Shown piece after piece: positions 13,381-26,262 of a DNA stretch of 64,000 bases. Below the pieces are notes generated by a model, which was not told the DNA's origin, ran no database searches, and saw only the letters and a list, made by a program, of their open reading frames with translations. Position 1 is the first letter of the stretch, and each line of letters begins with the position of its first letter. The stretch is from Anaeromyces robustus (lineage: Eukaryota; Neocallimastigomycota; Neocallimastigomycetes; Neocallimastigales; Neocallimastigaceae). The DNA is taken from the NCBI GenBank assembly GCA_002104895.1, contig MCFG01000197.1:27501-91500 (forward strand), written 5' to 3'. The position numbers were made by a program, and so were the translations under genes.

Positions 13381-15102
13381 GATATTAGAAAAGATTAATA
13401 AATATATATTTAAATAATGACAAATGAAAATATTAACAAAAAAAAATATATATGTGTATTAATATATTAATATATAAATATTTTATTTTTATTTTTATTT
13501 TTATTTTTTTTTTTAAATTTAAAATTTCACAGGAGTAGTGCAGTAAATATATACGAAAAAATTGTGTCACATTCGGTCGGAAATAATGATGAAAATAATC
13601 TTCTTACAAAAGGAAAGAGTAATATTATGGAATTATTTAAAGTTCCAAGATATAATGCATTTTTATTTATTATTTTAGATTTTATAATTGTATTTATTTT
13701 TCTTTTTTCAGAAATAAGAGATGATCAAAGATTTGGTATAAAGGTAAAAATATTTTTTATTTTTTATTTTTAGTTGTTTAACTATATATATATATGAAAA
13801 TATTATATATATATATTTTTTTTATTAAAAAAAAAAAAAAAAAAAAGAAATATTAAAACAAAATAAAATATTTATTTATTATTATTAATTATTAATTATT
13901 ATTATATTTATTATATTTATTATATATTTAAAAAAAATATTATTTTAGTTTGATTGTTTCAGTAATGCTGTCTTATCCTTAATAAGTAAGTGTCACATTA
14001 ATTAATAATAATAAAATACTTTTTTTTTTTTTATTTATTTAACCATATTTATATTAATTATACATAATATTTTATTATTGCTAAATAATTAATTTTAATA
14101 ATTAATTTAAATAATATAATATAATATAATATAATATATTACAATATAATATAATATAATATAATATATTACAATATAATATAATATAATATAATATTAT
14201 ATAATTAATTAAATAATTAATTATTTATTTATGGAATATTTAATTTTAATACTATACTATACTATAATATAATATTATATAATTAATTAATTAATTATTT
14301 ATTTAATTATTTAATTAATTAATTATTTATTTATTTATGGATATTAGCACATATAATTCGTATGCTTCTTAATTATGAAGGAATAAAAAATAAATTTATA
14401 AATGATCCAAGTAATATTATGTATAAATTTAATGATTATACAAAAAATGGTGTTTTACTTTTTGTATTTACTGAATTATATATTCAATTAACTTCTGTCA
14501 TTATTCCATTAATTAAATGTATTAATGCCAAAAAAATGGATAAAAAATATGCTAATGAACCCACTAATTCTATGCAATATTTCTATAAAATATTAAATTC
14601 ACCAACTTTAGTTGAAGAATTAAAAAATATTGCTATTCAAGAATTTGTAGTTGAAAATGTTTTATTTTGGGAAAATTATTGTACTTTACATAAATTAGTA
14701 GCTCGTGCTAAAAGAAAGCATGAAAATAATCGTGGTTATGAAGGTAGTAGTAATGTTAGTGGTGGGGATAGATATAGATATGGTTATGGATATATGCATG
14801 AATATGGAAATCATAGTTCAAGTTCACCTGATGATGAATCTTATGATCCAAATTTCCCATTAATACCACAATTAGTACCTTATTTCAATTCATTTTATCA
14901 TACATTTATTGATATTAATGGTCCAGCCGCTGTTAATATTACAGGTGATTGTATTCGAAGAATTTATCATGATTTTTATACTTATCCAACCGTTGGTATT
15001 TTTGATGAAGCTAAAGATGAAGTTGTAGAATCAATGTACTTTTCTATATTCCCATGTTTACTTCAACAAAATAGAAGACAACTTGGTAATATTTTACATT
15101 AA
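11654..15102 (+). CDS. Seven-transmembrane receptor with C-terminal RGS domain
   Basis: Eleven exons give one frame of 552 residues: 11654-11877, 12054-12153, 12355-12385, 12490-12535, 12683-12738, 12878-12978, 13092-13124, 13237-13301, 13533-13743, 13949-13985, 14348-15102. The polar N-terminus (1-55) has a short Met/Gly repeat (GMENMGMESMGM). Hydrophobic helices lie near 58-80, 90-110, 117-146, 188-208, 262-279, 291-310 and 335-358, so seven in total. Cys117 and Cys217 sit at the start of helix 3 and in the second outer loop, a plausible disulfide. Residues 376-546 match the RGS fold: an FVVENVLFWENY core motif and a C-terminal EAKDEVVESMYFSIFPCLL stretch. A Gly/Tyr/Ser-rich insert interrupts the RGS domain at about 422-470. 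In this family the RGS domain accelerates GTP hydrolysis by a G-alpha subunit at the plasma membrane. The ligand is unknown. The gene is a paralogue of the left-edge gene. Intron 10 (13986-14347, 362 bp) holds ATAAT-type repeats. The exon 7 acceptor is the least certain border. Confidence 0.88.
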
Positions 15103-16881
15103 GAAATAAAAAGATATTAAAAAAAGAAATCACTACTTACCATTACCATTATCATAACCATTACCCACCACCCATTACAACAAACAAGAACAACAAGAAC
15201 AACGACATAAATTGTTTTCTCTCTCTTTTTATATGAATACAAAAAAAAAAAAAAAAAGAAAAAAAAAATAGTAAATAATAAAATAAAGAGAATAAAGAGA
15301 GAGTAATAAAAAAGAGAGAAAAAAAAAGTAACAAGTGAACAAAACAAAGCGATCAAGGTTAAAAAAAAAAAACAAAAACAAGAACAGAAAAAAACAAGAA
15401 CAAAAACATAAAAAAAAAAAAACAAACGATAATTAAAAAAAAAAAAGAAACTATCTTTTTTTTTTTTATTTTATTTTTTTACATATGTTTTTTTTTTTTT
15501 TTCTTTTTCTTTTTCTTTTTTCTTTTAATTTATTTATACTTTTAATATATATATATTTTTTCATAATAATTTATAATTTATAATTTTTATTTATATATAT
15601 AATTTAAAAGTAAATTAAGAAAAGAAAAAAGAAAAGAAAAGAAAAGAAAAAATAAAAATAATTATAAAGCGTAAAACATTTATATATTAAAAAAAAGAGC
15701 TTAAAACTAAACTAAACTAAACTAAACTTTAAAAAAAAAAAACAAAAAAAAAAAAAAAAACAAAAAAAAAAACGTATAAATAATTTTTTTTTCTTTATTT
15801 ATTAATTCTTATCTACTTATTATATAATATAAAATAAAGAAAATTTAATAATAACATATATTTTTTTTTTTAGAAAAAAAGTAAAAAAAAAACAAAAAAA
15901 AAAAAAAAATAAAAAAATAATATTAAAAAAAATATATATAATAATAAAAATTAAAAAAATAAATTAAATAATCAAATAAATTAAAATATATATTAAATAA
16001 ATAAATAGGTATTTAATTATAAAATAAAAAAAAAATATTTATATATAGTTTATTTTTAAAAAAAAAAAAATTTTATATAGAAACTTTTTATTTTTTTTAA
16101 TTAATTAATTAATTATTATTATATATCGAATAATTAATAATAAAATATAGGTTATTTTTATTAGTATTATTAGTATTATTAGTATTATTAGTATTATTAA
16201 TTAATTAATTATTTTATTTTTTTATTTTTATTTTTATTCATCCTTTTTATATTCTATCTATAAATATTAATTATTAATAATATTATTATTATCATCATTT
16301 TTTTTAATATTTTATTTTTATTTTTTAATTTTTTTTTTTTTTTACTTCTTTTTCTATTCTTTTTCTATTCATATTCATATTCATATTTTCTTAGTAAAGT
16401 AAAAAATTTTTTTTTTCTTTTATTTAATTTATATTTATAGCGTCAAATATTTAATAAAATAAAAACATATAAAAAAAAAAACATAAAAAAAAACATAAAA
16501 AAATAAAAAAAAAAAAAAATATATAATAAAAATATAATAAACATATAATAAAAAAACAAAATACATATATATATAAATAAATAAATATTGTATTATCTTT
16601 AAATAAATATATATATATTTATATATTTATATATATAATTTTGATCATTAATCCTTATTTAAATAATGTTAAAAGTGTTGTAGTATTTTATTTATTATTA
16701 ACTTATATTATATAAATAAAAATTTATATATAAATCTAGATCTAAATCTAAATATTAGAATATTAGAATATAAATCTAAATCTAAAAAATTATAGTATAA
16801 TAAAATATTATAATATAAAATATAAATATTATAATATTATAGAATCATCTATTTTCTTTTTTTCTTTTTCTTTTTTTTCTT

Positions 16882-16938
<57 letters not shown>

Positions 16939-17490
16939 AAAAAGAATTATCATAAAAAAAATTAAATCAAATCAAATATAGAAATAGAGACAATTAATAA
17001 ATAAAATATAATTAATTAATCAATTAGAAATAAAAAAATTAAAATAAAAATAAAAAAAAAAAAAAAAAAAAACTAAAGATAAAAATTAAAATAATAGTTC
17101 ATTAGTATTACTTTCTTAAAATTTCAATTATTTTATTATTAATATTTCATTAAGAACTATTTTTCTCTTCTTTCTCTCTTACTCTTTTTTTTTTTTTTTT
17201 TACTATTATCTATTATTATTGTTATATTCTATTTTGAATAAGAATATAATAATATATATAATAATATAACAATATATAATGATATAACAATATATAATAA
17301 AATATTATTATTTTCAAAAAAAAAAATAGATGAGACTCTAGACATTTTATATTTTATTATTATTGTTATGTATATATAATATATATATATATTTTTAAAA
17401 AAAAGTCAAAATTAATTAAAAAAAAAAGTTGAATGGAATATAATATGAATAAGAGAAAAGAATACTTATAAAATATTATATAAAATATAA
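15103..17490. other. Gene-free low-complexity stretch
   Basis: Downstream of the RGS receptor. It holds purine-rich and pyrimidine-rich homopolymer tracts, including an uninterrupted A48 at about 16889-16936. Open frames here are Phe-only shadows of poly(T). No gene seen. Confidence 0.7.
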
Positions 17491-17499
17491 TATTATATA

Positions 17500-18350
17500 A
17501 AATAGGTGCATCTTCTATATTATTATTTGTATCTTTCCTATTGTTATATTAAATAAATTAATAAAAATTAATAATAAATAAATAAATGAATTTATTAATT
17601 AATAAATAAATATGTATATAAATATATAAATATATAAATAAATATAATAAATATATAATAAATAAAGAATATTTATGAGATAATATATAAATTAATTATA
17701 CTATATAAAATAGGTGCATCTTCTATATTATTATTTATATCTTTCCTATTGTTATACTAAATAAATTAATATAAATAAATGAATGTTTATAATTAATAAA
17801 TAAATATATATATAATAAATAAATTAATATATAAAATATTATACTATAAAAAATAGATGCATCTTCTATATTATTATTTATATCTTTCCTATTGTTATAT
17901 ACTAAATAAATTAATAATAAATAAATTAATAAATAAAGAATATTTATATAATACTCTTATTTATACCTTCTATATTATATTATATTATATTATTTATATC
18001 CTTTCCCTAATATCATAAAACTAAATAAACTAATTATTATAATAAATAAATATATAATAAATAAATAAATTAATAAATAAATAAATAAATAAAGAATATT
18101 ATACAGAATATTATATTAGAATAGGTACATTTTCTATATTATTACTTATATCTTCCCTATTGTTATATACTAAATAGATTAAGAATAAATAATATTAAAT
18201 AATAATAAATAATAGTATAATAATAAATTTATTATTATATTAGAATAGGTACATCCATATTATTATTTATAACTTTCCTATTGTTATATATACTAAATAA
18301 ATTAATAATAAAATGAATAAATGAATGAATAAATAAATAAATATATATAA

Positions 18351-18409
<59 letters not shown>

Positions 18410-18520
18410 AGAAGGTTTATAAAGTAATATATAAAATATTATACAATATAAAATAGGTACATCTTCTATATTATTATTTATATCTTTCCTATTGTTATGT
18501 TTTATACTAAATAAATTAAT
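17500..18520 (+). repeat. Degenerate tandem array of a ~60-bp core, about 7 units
   Basis: The core begins ATAGGTGCATCTTCTATATT and continues with TATCTTTCCTATTGTTATA. It is found at about 17501, 17709, 17852, 17961 (strongly diverged), 18121, 18245 and 18451. Cores are separated by variable (TAAA)n and ATATA filler, so unit spacing is uneven (roughly 120-210 bp). Later units carry GGTACAT where early ones have GGTGCAT. Confidence 0.88.
18352..18411. repeat. (TAAA)n spacer microsatellite
   Basis: Pure AAAT run between units 6 and 7 of the surrounding tandem array. Confidence 0.95.
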
Positions 18521-18583
18521 AATAAATAATAATAACATTTATTAATATTTAATTAATTAATAATTATAATAATAATAAATTAT

Positions 18584-18627
<44 letters not shown>

Positions 18628-18988
18628 GAATAATAATAATGGTTAATAATAATTAATAATGATAATAACATAAAAGGGATTAAAAATATTATCTTTCTTT
18701 TATATTAATTTATAAAAACCTTTTTTTTAAGAATAAAATAAAAAAGAATAATTTTTTTTATTATCATTAATTTCTACATTTTTCAATTTAATATTATAAT
18801 CATTTTATGGAATATATCCACTATTTTGTTTAATATTATTTATTTTTTATTATTTACTTATTTATTTATTTATTTATTTATAACTTTTCTTTTGACATCC
18901 ATTTTTTTATTATTCAATAATAAAATAAAAAAATAAACTAAAAATATTAATATTTATTCTATTTTTTCTTTCTTCTTTCTTTTCCCTT

Positions 18989-19019
<31 letters not shown>

Positions 19020-20484
19020 ATTAATATTTATTAATATTTATTATTAAGTTATATTCATTTATGTAATGTAATGTATTATGAAATTATACATTACATACGT
19101 TATAAATGTTTTTTTTTTTTTTTAAAATAAAGTTATATAAGAATTATTATTTTTATTTTGTATTTTATTTTTATTATTATTTATTTATATTAAATTTGAT
19201 TCAATAGAATACTTAAAAATTAAACAATTACAAATTAAGATAAAAAAAAAACAATGATTTGAATAATATATATATTTTAAAGTTTAAAAATATTTTATCT
19301 TAATAAAATAACAAGGAAAAACATTAAAAATGTTAATGATAAAAAGTAAAAAACTTTAAAATTACATCATATTATATGCTAGATTATGTAATGTTTTTTT
19401 TTTTTTTAGGGTAATAACAAAGACAAAAAAAAAAACCCTTATATGTGACCTTAATAAAAATTATTGATGTAAATTAATTAATTAATTTGATTATCAATTT
19501 TTGTTTAATAAAACACAAATAATTAGTAATAATATATTAAATATGAAACTATATTATTCACTTAATAATAATGAAAAATAAAATAGATTGTTAATTTTAA
19601 TTAAAAAAATAATAACAAAAAAAAAAAAAGTCTTTAATATAAATTTAAGTTATTAAAAAAATCTTCTATAATAAAAAAAAAATTTTTTTTTATATTATAT
19701 TAATATAACTGAAACAATATAATTATTGAAACAATTTTTAAATCAATATTACCTAATTTGGTAATCATTTTAATAAAAAAAAAATTATAGAATTTAAGAA
19801 TTTAAGAATATCAAGTTTAATAATTTGTTAAAAAAAAAAAAAATTTAAAATTTGAAACACAAAAAAAAAAAAAAAAAAAGAAAAAATTTCCCCTTTATTA
19901 TATTATTTCATTAACTTTAATAACTTTATTATTCAGATCTACATTTATATTATAATAAATTTCCAATATATATTAAACTAAATAAAATATATTATAAATT
20001 TAATTAAAAAAAATTTATTTAGTTTAATATATTTTATTTGTGTGTAATACATAATTGATTATAAATATAATATATCATTTACGTAATATATTATATATTA
20101 TAATATATTATAATATATATATGTTTATTAAAATTTTAATTGATCTAAGGAATCCTATCCACGTAATTAAATATATAATGTAACACAAAAAATTGATTAA
20201 TTTAATTTGTGCTTGAATTAATATATTCAAAAAAAAAATTTTTTTTTAAATTAATTTAAATTAAAGAATAAAGGGGAATTAATTATAATAATTAAACTTC
20301 TCCAATGTACTTACTTTATATGATATAGAATGACTTAACAAAAAAAAAAAAGAATTGACATTAATTAAAGAAGATAAGCAGAAAAACAAAAAAAAAATAT
20401 CATAAACTTTATATAATAAAATTAATAATTATGATATTAAAGTAAGTTTAAAAAAAATTTCTTTATAAAATATTAATGTTGAAT
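18521..20484. other. Gene-free stretch
   Basis: AT-rich sequence with (AAT)n at about 18590-18624 and homopolymer runs. No exon with codon structure was found on either strand. Confidence 0.65.
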
Positions 20485-20565
20485 TAAATAATAATTAATA
20501 ATTAATAATTAATAATTAATAATTAATAATTAATAATTAATAATTAATAATTAATAATTAATTAT
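20484..20565. repeat. (ATTAATA)n heptanucleotide array
   Basis: About eleven near-perfect 7-base units, followed by looser AAT-type repeats to about 20780. Confidence 0.9.
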
Positions 20566-20884
20566 AATTAAATAATAATAATAATAGTTAATAATAATAT
20601 AATAATAATAATAGTTAATAATGATAATAATAATAATAATGATAATAATAATAATAATAAAATATATGATTAATAAATAATAATAAATAATAAATAATAA
20701 TAATGAATAATAAATAACAATAATGAATAATTAATAATAATAGTGAATAATTAATAAATCAATAAATAATAATAATAATCATTTTTTATATAATTTGAGA
20801 ATATTTGTTGATTAATCTTTTTTTATCTTGGAGTCTCTAAGTTTCTGATTCATGTTTTTTGAAAGTTTAAACGGATTTTTCCTT

Positions 20885-21000
20885 ATTAATTGGATGGGGG
20901 TTTTTTCTTTTTTTTTTTTTTTATAATGTTAATGACAATTAAAATAGATAATATAATATATATGAATTGACAACTTGAAGAAAAAACCCATCCAGTTAAT
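20885..21000. repeat. Imperfect inverted repeat (stem-loop), arms ~22 bp
   Basis: The left arm (20885-20906, ATTAATTGGATGGGGG plus T run and C) is matched by the right arm (20979-21000, A run then CCCATCCAGTTAAT) in reverse complement with one mismatch and a 1-2-base length difference. The loop is about 72 bases. The arms are the most GC-rich bases of the neighbourhood. Confidence 0.75.
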
Positions 21001-21385
21001 AATTTGTAGTACAAAGTATATTTAGATTCAATTTATTTTTTTTTTATTTTAAGTAATTGATAATTAAGTAATTAAGTAATCAAGTACTTCTGCTGCTCTA
21101 AAAATTATATATATACATATATACATATATATATATATTTTTTAATAAAAAAAAACCTATCCTTTGAAATAAATTTTAAAATTTTTGAAAATTTTATTTT
21201 TATTAATTATATATTATATAATATTATTATATTATTATGGATTATTTATTAATGATTATTTATTTATATATATTATATAATATTTATTATTAATGAAAAT
21301 ATTTATTATTAAAAACTATTTATAATTAAAGAAAGAGAAAATGAGAAAATGAGAAAAAAAAGAGAAAAAAAATAAATAAAAAATA

Positions 21386-21420
21386 AAAATTATGCATTGT
21401 ATACATGTTTTTTTTTTACC

Positions 21421-21471
<51 letters not shown>

Positions 21472-21676
21472 ACCAATTTTTTTTTATTATTATTATTATA
21501 AATATACTTTATATATATATATATTATTTTTTAATATTTTTAATTTTTTAATTTTTTTTTTAATTTTTTAATTTTTTAATTTTTTTAATTTTTTTTTATT
21601 TTAAATTAACTTTAACTATTTTTGTTTTAAAAATAAAAAAAAAAAAAAAAAAAAAAATGTATACTATGCATAATTT
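21386..21676. repeat. Inverted-repeat element of ~290 bp with long poly(T) core
   Basis: The left arm AATTATGCATTGTATACAT followed by T (about 21386-21416) pairs with T-complement A's followed by ATGTATACTATGCATAATT (about 21635-21676). One substitution separates the core arms. Inside lies an uninterrupted T48 (21423-21470). Confidence 0.7.
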
Positions 21677-21864
21677 AATTTTATTTTTTTTTTTTCATCT
21701 TTATATTATTTATTTTTTTATAGTTTTTTTATATTAAAAAAAAAAAAGTTACAGGAATACATGAATACATGCACACATTATACACATGCACATATTACAC
21801 ATATACACATATTACGCATATACGATTTTTCATTTTTCGAAAAAAAATTTTTTTTTTATTTATT

Positions 21865-22735
21865 TTTATTCCATGGTTTAATTTTTCCCCATGGTTCTTT
21901 TTTCCCCTCATGTTTTTTTATTTTTCTCCATGGTTTTATTTTATTCCATTTCAATTTCTATTTCTATTTCATTACAAAAAAAAAAATAAAAGAAATATTA
22001 TTATTGTGTTCTTAACTTTATTAATTTTATGAACAAATATAGTAAAATGAACCTAAATAAAATAAAATAAAATTAATAATATATAAATATAAACTTTATT
22101 TATTTATTTACATAAAAAAAATAAAATTACATATCATAACTAAAAAAGGGATAATAAAAAAAAGAAAAAGAAAGTTTTTTAACTTTTTTTTTTTTGTTCC
22201 ATGGTTTTATTTTTTTTTCCTCATGGTTTAATTTTTCCTTATGGTTTTATTTTCCCTCATGTTAGTGTTTTTGTTTTATTTTTTTTTTTTTCCATGGTTT
22301 TATTTTATTTTTTGTAAATTTCATTTACATTTTTCAATTTCTATTTCTATTTCTATTTCTATTTCTATTTTATTACAAAAAAAATTAAAAATTAAAAAAA
22401 ATAAGAAATATTATTGTGTTCTTAAATATATTAAATATATAAATAAATAATTTTTTTTCCTCTTGGTTTTATTAATTTTATGAACAAATATAGTAAAATG
22501 AGCATAAAAAAAAAATTTTTTTTTTTTTTTTTTTTAGTTTCATGACTCTATTTTATTTATATGAAATTATAAATACAATCTTAACTAAAAAAGGGAAAAA
22601 AAGTATTTTAATAAATAGAATAAATAAATAGGAAAAAAAAAAAAAATTAATTATAGAACCCTTTTAGAAAGAAATTTATTTATTTTTTTTTTTTTACTTC
22701 TTTTACTTTTTTTTTATTCCATGGTTTTATTTTTT
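21865..22735 (+). repeat. Tandem duplication with repeated CCATGG/poly(T) motifs
   Basis: Copy 1 (about 21865-22060) and copy 2 (about 22196-22505) share, in order: several CCATGGTTTTATTTT motifs, a (TTTCTA)n tract (three units in copy 1, about six in copy 2), an A tract, GAAATATTATTGTGTTCTTAA and ATGAACAAATATAGTAAAATG. A partial third copy begins at about 22716. Small open frames through this region follow the repeat and are not considered genes. Confidence 0.85.
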
Positions 22736-23876
22736 ATTTATTTATTTATTTTTTATTAATTAATTTCATTTATTTATTTGTTTTTTATTTGTTTTTTTTT
22801 TATTTTTGTATATATACATATACATTTCATAATATATTTATTATATATATTTATATAAAGATAAATATAAATAATTATAATAAAATTCCTTTTGACTTTA
22901 TTCCTTTTTTTTTTTTTACTTTTTTTACTTTTTAAAATTATGTGTAAAAATTGTATGATGTTATATTATGTATATATATATATATGTATAATTTTTGTTT
23001 TATATTTATTTTTTTGTTTTGTTTTATTTTGTTTTGTGTTTTTGTGTTTTTTTTTTTTAAATAGTTTGTAATTCTCTATATTATTTATTAATATATAAAT
23101 TTCTAAAATATAATTATTTTTTTGTTTATGTTTATGTTTATAAACAATACTTTAATATATGTTCTATAAATATTAAAATTTTATTTTATTTATTTATTTT
23201 ATTATAAATAAAATAAAATAAAATATTTTTTTATAGTCTTTTCTCATTTTAAATTTAAAATTTAAATATTTAATATGTCTTTAATGATATAATATTATTT
23301 AATATATTATTAATATAAATATTTATATTTAATTTTTTTTTTTTTTTTAAAAAAATAAAACTTTTATTATTTAATATAAATAAAATAAGAATATATAAAA
23401 TTTATATGATATTTTTTTTTTTAGTGTAATATAGTATATAAAATTTATATGTTATGATATTTTATAATATATAATATATAATATAAAATTTATAGGATAT
23501 TTTATAACAATATATAATATATAAAATAAATAGATAAAAGTATATATTTTTTTGTTTTTTTTTTAAAAAAAGATAATATATATAAAAAAAAAATTTTTTT
23601 TTAAAAAAAATCCCAAATAAGAATAGTAATATTACTTTATACTTAAAAAAAATTATTTTCTTTCCTTTTTTGTTTTTATAATATCTAATATTTAATAATA
23701 AATATATATTTATATTTATATTTGTTTTATATATAAAAATAAAATAATGTCTAAAAATACATATAAAAAAAAATTATATATGATATATATAAAATTTTTT
23801 TTTTTTTACCAACTTAAATTAAAAAATTTACAATATTATTTATTATTAATTTTTTTTTTTTTTAGAAAAAAAAAAT
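22736..23876. other. Gene-free AT-rich stretch, 3' flank of the sugar transporter
   Basis: Homopolymer runs and ATATA repeats only. The part nearest 23876 should include the transporter's 3' UTR. No defined terminator is visible. Confidence 0.6.
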
Positions 23877-25722
23877 TTAAGCACTTGTGATATCACGTTC
23901 AGTCTTTTCTTCATTATCATTTTTAATTTTAATGTCGTCATTTCTATAAGTAACAGGTGATTTTTCATCATTTCTGTAAAGCTTTTCAGTTTCTTCTAAA
24001 GTTAAACCTCTAGTTTCACGAACAGTGAAGAAGATGAAAACGAAAGCAATTAAACAGAAAGCAGCGTATACCCAGAAAGTGTAATAACCTAAGTATTTCA
24101 TTAAAGTAGTACTAGTAGAGGTAACAAGAATACTACCAATGTATTTGAAGAACCAACCAACAGAATTGGCCTTAGCACGCATACTAATTGGGAAAACTTC
24201 AGCTTGCCAAACTGGAATGGAAGAATCCCAACCAGAACAGTTAGTAATAGTGTAAATGTACATAACGATAACACAAAGCCATCCATAAACCATGTTCTTA
24301 GTTTTATCAACAGCATAACATAAAACAAAGGTAAGAACCATACTTATACCAAGAATACATGAACTCCAAAGAAGAGTTCTTCTTCTACCAAATCTTTCAA
24401 TGTATTTAACAACTGGTAAAGAGAATATTAAGTTAATAAGGGCATTAAGAGTAGCTAACCAAGCACCATAGGTTTTTGTTGGAATATTAAGATATTTACT
24501 ATAAATTTGAGTTGAGAAGTAAGCAATAGCGGCAACACCAACAAGCATACGAAGAAGTTGTAAAACGATAATAATGAATAAACGGTAAACAATGGATTTA
24601 TCACTTAAGGCTTCCTTCCAAGTCATAACACCTCTTGACATATCAGCCTTAAGTTTAACACTCATATCACTAAATTCATTAGCAACGGATGAATCATTTC
24701 TACTCTTTTCACGAAGCTTAGATAATATATCTAAAGCTTCATCATCTCTGTTTTTCATTAATAAGAAACGTGGAGTTTCTGGAAGGAACCAAACAATTAA
24801 TAAGAAAATAACAGTTGGAATAGCTAAACCAGAAATAGCAGTTCTCCATTGAGCAGTTGGGTTATTAGTAATTAACTTTAAACATAAAGTTTCATATAAA
24901 CATGCAAATAATTTACCTAATTGAAGACCTAAAGAGTTAAGAACACCAAGAGTACCACGAATTTCCTTTGGAGAAATTTCAGCAATATATAATGGAGAAA
25001 TAGTGGTAGCAATACCAGCTCCGATACCAGAAACGAAACGACCAAGACAAAGAGTAACTACAGTACCAAATGTAATTTGAACGATAACACCAAGGAAGTA
25101 AATTACGGAGGAAACACATAATGATTTAGAACGACCAATACGGTCAATGATGAAGTATACAATAATAGTACCAATTAAACTACCAACGGTAAATGAAGGG
25201 GTAATAAACATTTCTCTAATATTTTTGTCTTCAGCATCATCCCATTGTTTAGTAGTTGGATTATAATTATACATACCAAATCTTTTACCAAAGGAAGCTT
25301 TCATAGAGTAAAGAATGCTTATAAAATTTTATGTATTATATTAATAAAAAAATAATAATTAATAAATAAATATATAATGAATAAATATTTTAAAATTGAA
25401 TGAATATAAAATAAATAAATTAAAACCATAATTTAACAATTTAAAATAAAAATTTAAATAATTAAAAATAAAACTTTTTTTAACTTTATATTTATTTAAA
25501 CTTGTCTTTTTTTTTTTTTTTAATATAAATGTTTAATTTTTTTGTTTTTTTTATATGTTTTTAATTTTTTAAAAAAAAAATTAACTTGAATTTCTTTTTT
25601 TTTTTTTATTTCAATACTTACTTTAACATTCCAACTTCCCAACCGAAAATAGCTGCTCCTATACAGCAGATAAAAGTATATGTAATAAGATGCTTGTTGA
25701 TATGATCTCTAATTACTCCCAT
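23877..25722 (-). CDS. MFS sugar transporter (SLC2/hexose transporter family)
   Basis: Two exons, 25722-25622 and 25317-23877, separated by a 304-bp GT-AG intron, encode 513 residues, normal for the family. The first exon adds the start and helix 1 (IGAAIFGWEVGML). Family signatures are present in order: DRIGRS after helix 2 (near 92), GRFVSGIGAG (near 126), SPLYIAEISPKEIRG (near 141-155), the loop motif LPETPRF (near 212), ERFGRRR in the second half, an EVFPISMRAK segment and the end-of-core motif VRETRGLTLEE. It should carry hexose or another sugar across the plasma membrane. The helix-7 region, which in classical hexose transporters reads QQLSG, is here LQLLRMLVGVAAIAYFST, so substrate choice may differ. 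The C-terminal 35 residues are charged and presumably cytosolic. The ORF is intact. Confidence 0.93.
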
Positions 25723-26262
25723 TCTAAATATCTATTACTTAAAAAATATCTATAACTATTACTTATAATATCTCTCTTAAAAAATAGAAATACCTTAAAA
25801 ATAAAAAAAAAAAAATTTTTCGAATTACATTAATAAATATTTATATGTTTTAAGAAAAAAATACATTAATTTTTTAAACCAATGAAATAATAATAATTTT
25901 ATTATTTATTTAATAATTAATATATACTAATATATGTAACTTATTTATTTAATTTATAATATGATTTAAAATTTCTAGAAATATAATATATTTAATATAT
26001 TTCAAGTAAAATATTTTTTTGTTTATAGTTACACAAAGTTTTGTTCAAAAATTAAAATATTAATAATAAGATTTGAATAAAAAAATTTTTATTTTTAAGT
26101 AAAATATATATATTGTATATATAATCATTATAAATATAATTAATTAAATGTAATATATAATTAATATAAAATAATTTAAATAAAAAAAATTTTTTATATA
26201 TTACTATACAAAATAATTATTAAGTATGATACATTTATTATCATTATTTATAAATGATTTAT

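Noticed and set aside
15117-15425. 102-codon minus-strand Phe/Val-rich frame
   Set aside because: Poly(A)-derived Phe runs immediately after the RGS receptor stop; more likely its 3' UTR.
16889-16936. A48 tract as the tail of a second LINE
   Set aside because: No coding remnant or target-site duplication next to it; it is preceded by a T/C tract, so simple homopolymer expansion is more likely.
21761-22450. Overlapping His/Phe-rich frames (MNTCTHYTH..., MHTLYTCTY..., MVLFSLMLV...)
   Set aside because: They lie in the ACACAT and CCATGG/poly(T) repeat block, in more than one frame, with no protein-like pattern.
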